Source of the DNA: a bacterium
GTDB lineage: Bacteria; Myxococcota_A; UBA9042
Assembly: GCA_030425545.1 (NCBI GenBank)
Contig: JAUIAC010000025.1
Span: forward strand, 1-37,972
Direction: 5' to 3'
DNA: 37,972 bases
The notes below the pieces were generated by a model. It did not search any database and was not told the DNA's origin. It saw only the letters and a list, made by a program, of their open reading frames with translations. Position numbers and translations under genes: made by a program. Positions 33,413 to 37,972 of the stretch are shown in pieces (position 1 is the stretch's first letter; every line of letters begins with the position of its first letter).

Positions 33413-35707
33413 TCAGTGCAGGTCGAGGAACGACGAGCGCTTCACCAGCCGAACGAGGTTCGTCAGCCCGTCCGGGGCGAAGACCTCGGCGAACGTGCGG
33501 GCCTCGTGGAGCTCGAACGCACCGACGAAGAGGCGCTTTGGCGACTTGGCCAGGTCGGCGTTGGCCCCCCACGTCGTCAGGTCGGGGAGCACGAGCTTGG
33601 CCCCCACCACCGCCTTCGGCATCAGCACCTGCCAGCGCACGGCCTTGGGCCCGGTCAGCACCGCGCGGTAGAAGTGCGCCTCGTCGACCTTGCTCACCAC
33701 CAGGGTCCGGCTCTTCGGGTCCCAGGTGGACGCGGCGGCGTAGGGCAGGAAGGCCCCGGGCTTCACCTCAGCGCCGATGGCTCCGAGCTTGCTGAAGATG
33801 ATGGAGCCGCCCTCTTTCTTGCCGCCGCCGCCAACGTTGATCGCCGCTGTCACGGAGATGTAGTTGGGAGCGCCGACGCGCAGGCCGCCGTGCAGCGGGG
33901 CGTAGGTCAGCTCGATGTCCTGGTTGCCGGGGGTCTCCGGATCGCCGTCGACCACGCCGTCCGCCTTCTCTTCCTTGGTTGACGTGTCGCTGCCGGCCGA
34001 CAGGCCGAGCGGGATCATCTGTCCGTCGGGCAGCATGGCGCCCGCGAGCACCAGCAGCAGGTCCGCCCACTGCCCCTTCTCGACCTCGGGCAGCTTCTCG
34101 GGCTTGACCGTCGCGGCCAGCCCCAGCGGCATCTTCGGCGCCAGGTCCTTGGTGGTCACCGAACTGGGCACGGCGTCCTTGTTCGCGAAGGGCACGTCGA
34201 GCACCACCTGCGAGTAGAAGCCCGACAGGTAGGGGAGCAACACCCCCACGACCTTGCCGACGTCGAGGCCGTCGTCCACCGCCGAGACGATGGCGCTGAC
34301 CTGACTCAGCAGCTCGTTCAGCCCCAGACGACCGGAGAGTGACCACAGCACGCGGTTTCCGGGGGGAGCCGCCAGCATGTAGGAGGTCACCACCGGCGCG
34401 CCGAGGAAAAACGTGACGCCGCCGGGGATGTCCTGCGGCACGCCCGGCTCGGGGTTCACCAGCGAGGGCGCCTTCTCGTCGAAGGGGCGCTCCACGCTCG
34501 GCCCGATGATGGCGTCGAGGTTGAAGAGGAGCAGGTCGCTGCCCACCCCCACGGAGGTGATGCCCAGCGCGGCCTCGCCCTCGCCGTCATAAGTGATCTT
34601 GCCGGTGACGAGGTCGCCGTTGATCAGCTCCGTCTTGTCCTTGAGGGGCGCGCCGGCGCCGTCGAAGGCCAGGTTCGCGTAGTGGTGCATCCGCGTGACG
34701 ATCACCATGTCGACGACCTTTCCGCCGGCGTGCCGGAGGACCGACACCGCGTCGTGCTCGTCGGCGATGACGTGGATGTCCGCGGGCCACTTCACGTCCT
34801 TGAAGGACGCGGCGCCGTCGCTGAGCTGGCTCTCCATGGCCGCAGCCGGGGTGGCCTGGTCCGACAGCCCCACGACGACGACCTTGGCCTCCACGGGCTG
34901 CGCCGTCGCCTCGTCGACCACCGTCACGCGCAAGTTCATGCCGGCGCCCACGGGGCCGAGGTTGGTGAGCTTGGCGGTGTTGGAGCTACCGCCGCCCTCG
35001 ACCGAAGCGACCAGCGTGGCGGTGCCAGCGTCCGGCGTCGCGGTGAGCTTGCCGCCGTCGATCTTGAAGCCCTTGCCCTCGAGCTTCCACGTGTACGTCG
35101 CGTTCGGGTTGACCTTGCCGTCCTTGGTGCGCGCCTGGGCGCCCAGCAGCGTGGCGGCGTCGCCGGTGTCGCCCGGGCGCGCCAGCCAGAAGGGGCGGAG
35201 CAGGTAGGCCGTCAGGTCCTTGCTCGCGGGCGGGTCGATGCAGCCGCCGTCGACGCAGAGCTTGCCCTTGGGGCAGACCTCGTCGGTGGCGCACACCACC
35301 TGCACGCAGGCGCCCGTGTCCGTGTCGCAGCCGCAGAGCAGCGCTTTGTCCGGGCACACCGCCGTGCCGAGCTGAGCGGCGCAGTCCGCGTCCGCTTTGC
35401 ACACCAGCTTCTTGACGCAGCAGCCCTTCTCGCAGCTGTACTCCGAGGCCGGGCTCGGGCAGAGGCTCAGGTCCTCGACGCCCTTGTTGTTCAGGCAGGA
35501 GGGCAGTCCACCGCAGGTCGCGCCGGCGTCGGATCCAGCGACGTCGCCGGTGGTCGCGTCACCGCCAGCGTCGCCTGCCGAGCCGTCCTCGGTCGCATCG
35601 GCCGACGTCGCGCCGGTGTCCGTGGTCTTGGGGTCGTCGTCGGAGCCGCACGCGCCGAGGGCGAGCGCGAGGACCAGCAGCAAGCTGTACATGCGAAAAC
35701 GTTGCAT
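33413..35707 (-). CDS. Large Cys-rich lipoprotein of unknown function
   Basis: A 764-residue surface or periplasmic protein. It has a clean lipoprotein signal (LALGAC, Cys20), a 50-residue Asp/Thr/Gly/Ala linker typical of myxococcal lipoproteins, then a Cys-rich module (about 65-160, some 18 Cys; CSCEKGCC-like and CPKGKLCVDGGC patterns) resembling short EGF-like or Dickkopf-like repeats. An Ig/carboxypeptidase-regulatory-like beta region (about 175-330) follows, and the remaining 430 residues are unassigned. The ATG has GGAGG 9 nt upstream. No enzymatic motif seen. Function unknown; adhesion or envelope interaction would be a guess. Confidence 0.8.
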   Translation of the reverse strand: MQRFRMYSLLLVLALALGACGSDDDPKTTDTGATSADATEDGSAGDAGGDATTGDVAGSDAGATCGGLPSCLNNKGVEDLSLCPSPASEYSCEKGCCVKKLVCKADADCAAQLGTAVCPDKALLCGCDTDTGACVQVVCATDEVCPKGKLCVDGGCIDPPASKDLTAYLLRPFWLARPGDTGDAATLLGAQARTKDGKVNPNATYTWKLEGKGFKIDGGKLTATPDAGTATLVASVEGGGSSNTAKLTNLGPVGAGMNLRVTVVDEATAQPVEAKVVVVGLSDQATPAAAMESQLSDGAASFKDVKWPADIHVIADEHDAVSVLRHAGGKVVDMVIVTRMHHYANLAFDGAGAPLKDKTELINGDLVTGKITYDGEGEAALGITSVGVGSDLLLFNLDAIIGPSVERPFDEKAPSLVNPEPGVPQDIPGGVTFFLGAPVVTSYMLAAPPGNRVLWSLSGRLGLNELLSQVSAIVSAVDDGLDVGKVVGVLLPYLSGFYSQVVLDVPFANKDAVPSSVTTKDLAPKMPLGLAATVKPEKLPEVEKGQWADLLLVLAGAMLPDGQMIPLGLSAGSDTSTKEEKADGVVDGDPETPGNQDIELTYAPLHGGLRVGAPNYISVTAAINVGGGGKKEGGSIIFSKLGAIGAEVKPGAFLPYAAASTWDPKSRTLVVSKVDEAHFYRAVLTGPKAVRWQVLMPKAVVGAKLVLPDLTTWGANADLAKSPKRLFVGAFELHEARTFAEVFAPDGLTNLVRLVKRSSFLDLH

Positions 35708-35845
35708 CGGGGGGGCCTCCACGGGGTGGCTGCAGCCGCGCTCGGTGGCGGCTCGGCGGACAACACCGGGTGTGTCCTGGCGTTTGAGGCGCACGGTATA
35801 CCCGTGCAAGGCGAGCGAAGGCAACGACGACGTGATTCGGCTGCC

Positions 35846-36472
35846 CTACGAGAACTTCGAGCGGCCGCGCTTGCGCAGGAGCTCGAGCTCACTGCCCGAG
35901 AGGCGCTCGTTGGTGTCGCTGCTGGGCTGGCGCATCGGCCTCAACATGCCCGGGTCCGCGGCCTGACAGCGCGACTCCATCCACGTCACGCGCTCGTCGT
36001 TCAACGCCAGCTCGAGGTGATAGTGCCCTGCGCACGCGTCGGCGAGGCGCTGAGCCCGTGTCGCCGTCACCGGGCGCATGAAGCGCTCGGGGAAGGGGAC
36101 CCTGATCCACAGGTCGCGGAGCGGCCCCAGCGCAGGCGGGCCGCTCAAGCGCCGGATCCAGCGCGCCGTGGTGTGCGCGACCTGCGACAGGCTCTGGCCT
36201 GTTTCCGCGGCTCGCTCGCCTGGGCCCTCGCGCACGTCGGCAGGGGGGCCGCTGGGCAGGTCCGTCGGCGGCTCAACCGGCGGCTCGGCCGCCGGCTCTG
36301 CGGCTGCGTCGACGGCCGCCTCGCGCTCCAAGGTCTGGAAGACCACGCCAAGCCACGCGCGCGCTTCCCTGCGATCGTCCCGCGACCCGCGCCGCGCCCG
36401 CATCAGCGACGCCAACGCGCGCGCGTCGTCTTCCAACACGCAGCGCAGCGCGGCCTGAGGATCCAGGGTCAT
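35846..36472 (-). CDS. Hypothetical protein overlapping the DUF192 gene
   Basis: A 208-residue soluble protein without signal peptide. Residues 1-50 are helical (TLDPQAALRCVLEDDARALASLM), 55-100 are Pro/Ala/Glu-rich, and 120-190 are a more ordered domain (ARWIRRLSGPPALGPLRDLWIRVPFPERF, then HYHLELALNDERVTWMESRC). The start is the ATG that overlaps the DUF192 stop (ATGA), so the two are probably co-translated. No family recognised. Confidence 0.7.
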   Translation of the reverse strand: MTLDPQAALRCVLEDDARALASLMRARRGSRDDRREARAWLGVVFQTLEREAAVDAAAEPAAEPPVEPPTDLPSGPPADVREGPGERAAETGQSLSQVAHTTARWIRRLSGPPALGPLRDLWIRVPFPERFMRPVTATRAQRLADACAGHYHLELALNDERVTWMESRCQAADPGMLRPMRQPSSDTNERLSGSELELLRKRGRSKFS

Positions 36473-37053
36473 GGCGCCCCCCCTGGGCCCTCGTACCCCA
36501 GCTGTGTGCCAGCCCGGAGGCCGTTGCGACGGGCCTCGTGGGCGTCGAGCTCGAGGACATAGCGAGACGGGCGCCCGACCGAGCGCAGCGTCTCCGTGAG
36601 CGGCGGCACGTTCGCGACGACGCCGACGACCCGCCACGCCTTGTCGATGAAGATCATGTCGAGCGGGATCAACGTGTTCCGCATATAAAACGACCAGTCG
36701 TAGTCACGCGGCATGAAGAAGACCATGCCCCGCCCCTTGCCGAGCCGCTTCCGAAACATGAGCCCCTGCGTGCGCTCTCGCTCGGTCAGCGCGACCTCAA
36801 CGGCGAAACGAAGGGGGCGACCCGCCACGGTGACCGTCCCGGCGTGGGGCAGCGGGATGCTGACACGGGCCGGCTTCGGCGGGGCCATCGGCTCCGGCTG
36901 GGGCGCTGGCACCCTGGGCGTGCGCGGCTTCGGGGTCGACGCCGAGCGGCCGCAGCTCACGAGCGCCAGACCGACCACCGCCACAGCGAGGCCGCGGCAC
37001 GCCTGCGCAGCGGGTCGCCGGCGTGCGGCGCAAGTTCGGACGGGTTGGGACAC
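36469..37053 (-). CDS. DUF192 family lipoprotein
   Basis: A 194-residue protein with a lipobox (ALVSC, Cys34), a Pro-rich spacer and a DUF192 domain (about 80-190): VALTERERTQGLMFRKRL, GMVFFMPRDYDWSFYMRNTLIPLDMIFID and RYVLELDAHEARRNGLRAGTQL are the classic signatures. The biochemical role of DUF192 is not established. The GTG start (37051-37053) is chosen because AGGAG lies 7 nt upstream and it gives a proper signal peptide; the frame is open further upstream without a ribosome site. Confidence 0.88.
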   Translation of the reverse strand: MSQPVRTCAARRRPAAQACRGLAVAVVGLALVSCGRSASTPKPRTPRVPAPQPEPMAPPKPARVSIPLPHAGTVTVAGRPLRFAVEVALTERERTQGLMFRKRLGKGRGMVFFMPRDYDWSFYMRNTLIPLDMIFIDKAWRVVGVVANVPPLTETLRSVGRPSRYVLELDAHEARRNGLRAGTQLGYEGPGGAP

Positions 37054-37174
37054 GAGCACGCTCCTGCAGCGGTGGGCGGCTGCACGCACCTGGAGGGCTC
37101 CAGTGTGGTCACGGGTCCAGGTGGCCGCAAGGTGCGGCACGAGCCGCGCTCGAAGCGTCGGCGTCTGCGCGTGG

Positions 37175-37972
37175 CTACGGCGCCGGTTTGGGCAACACCG
37201 CGTCCAGCGCCGCCTGATCGATCGGCCCCCAGCGCTCTCCGCCGGACCCCGCGAGGTTCGCCCGCTCGGCGAAGGGCCGCGCCGTCCCCGCGTCCATGCG
37301 CCAGCCAGGGTGATCTTCGGCGTGGTGGAAGCCGCTGACCGCCGGCAACCCCAAGGCGTGGCCCACCTCATGGCTCACCGTGCCCGCGAGCAGCTGAGCC
37401 AGAGCCTCGACCGCCTTCGACCGCGCGGAGGTGCGACCGTCGCCCGCAGCGCCGGGCTGAAGTGGCACACCCCCGAGGGCGGGAGCGAAGGGACCAAAGA
37501 TGGCGTCGAAGGTCGGATCTGTGAGCAACCCGCCTGGGTTCAGCGTCGGAGACATCAGGAAGAACCCGGCGAAGAACACGCCCCCGTAGGGCGGGTTGCC
37601 GGCGGCGGCACCGGCGAGGTCCACGGCGCCGTCGAGGCGCTCGTCCAGGCTCGTGTTGCCCACGTCCTTCCCCGCCGTGGGCTCATTGCCGAGCAGGTTG
37701 AGGCCGTTTGGGTCTCGGTCCAGCAGCGCCACCACCACCTGCTCCGTCGCCGGGTGCAGCGCCTCCGCCTCGCTGCGACAGGCTGGCGCCCCGCTTTGTT
37801 CGTCCGCGGCGGCGCCGTCTGACGCAGGGCCGGTCAGGGAGGGCTCCGGACATCGACCGCCGTCCAGCATCTCGGCGCGGACCAGCCGAACCTCCACCGC
37901 GTTGGCCACGAAGTGCGACGCGACAATCTCGCGCACGCGGGCGAGCAGCTCCCCGGCCACGGCGCTCAGGCC
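37175..37972 (-). CDS. Zinc metalloprotease-like protein, cut by window edge
   Basis: The frame stays open to the end of the window, so the N-terminus is missing; at least 265 residues are visible. The motif SHEVGHALGLP (HExxHxxG) is a metzincin-type zinc site. The third ligand is not at the standard HExxHxxGxxH position but could be a His in the following SGFHHAED. The upstream part has LLDRDPNGLNLLGNE and GGVFFAGFFLM, compatible with an extracellular protease domain, and the C-terminal WGPIDQAALDAVLP is common at the end of such domains. An internal GTG at 37958-37960 is a possible but unsupported start. Probably exported; substrate unknown. Confidence 0.75.
   Translation of the reverse strand, partial: GLSAVAGELLARVREIVASHFVANAVEVRLVRAEMLDGGRCPEPSLTGPASDGAAADEQSGAPACRSEAEALHPATEQVVVALLDRDPNGLNLLGNEPTAGKDVGNTSLDERLDGAVDLAGAAAGNPPYGGVFFAGFFLMSPTLNPGGLLTDPTFDAIFGPFAPALGGVPLQPGAAGDGRTSARSKAVEALAQLLAGTVSHEVGHALGLPAVSGFHHAEDHPGWRMDAGTARPFAERANLAGSGGERWGPIDQAALDAVLPKPAP

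Overview
The window is very GC-rich DNA, almost certainly from a Myxococcota-type ('deltaproteobacterial') Gram-negative chromosome. The pointers are two tandem proteins with the AgmX/PglI C-terminal (TonB-like) domain, many Cys-lipoproteins with acidic or Gly/Ala-rich linkers, Pro/Arg-rich low-complexity tails, a diaminopimelate-type MurE and a myxobacterial-style division cluster. No genus can be named from the sequence alone.

Layout. 1-1830: an intact IS with CTAG ends and an IS1182-like transposase, directly abutting a 171-bp non-coding element that also has CTAG-ended inverted repeats. 1827-5752: two tandem paralogous membrane proteins (double N-terminal repeat domain, one membrane helix, charged and Gly-rich linkers, TonB-like C-terminus), each with a good sigma-70 promoter. 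6299-10587 (+): a lipoprotein, then ribH-nusB and a nusB-overlapping protein whose disordered tail carries repeated RRxSG motifs. 10740-13412 (-): pgsA and a MepA-like murein endopeptidase joined to HEAT-like repeats. 13724-15049 (+): a DsbD-type thiol-disulfide transporter. 15190-30543 (-): a 15-kb division and cell-wall (dcw) operon. 31212-37972: envelope lipoproteins, a NUDT19-like Nudix protein, a DUF192 lipoprotein, and a metalloprotease cut by the window edge.

The dcw operon reads mraZ-rsmH-ftsL-(TPR lipoprotein)-ftsI-murE/murF-mraY-ftsW-murG-ftsQ-ftsA-ftsZ. From mraZ to ftsQ nearly every junction is a 1-4 nt overlap or direct abutment, so the operon is probably translated as a coupled unit. 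It starts at a recognisable promoter followed by four 10-bp-phased MraZ boxes and ends at a strong hairpin between ftsZ and the convergent dsbD-like gene. Unusual points are the single-polypeptide MurE-MurF, the absence of murD, murC, murB and ddl from their usual slots, a TPR lipoprotein inside the division block, a PASTA domain on FtsI, and a Cys-bracketed basic insertion in FtsQ.

Much of the window serves the envelope: precursor synthesis (MurE/F, MraY, MurG), septal synthesis (FtsW, FtsI), divisome assembly (FtsL, FtsQ, FtsA, FtsZ), wall cleavage (MepA-like), phospholipid synthesis (PgsA) and periplasmic thiol chemistry (DsbD-like). No CRISPR array, tRNA, rRNA or phage module was seen. 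I found no clearly new defence or mobile system. The best candidates for novelty are the tandem double-domain TonB-like proteins, the modified dcw cluster and the paired CTAG-ended elements.
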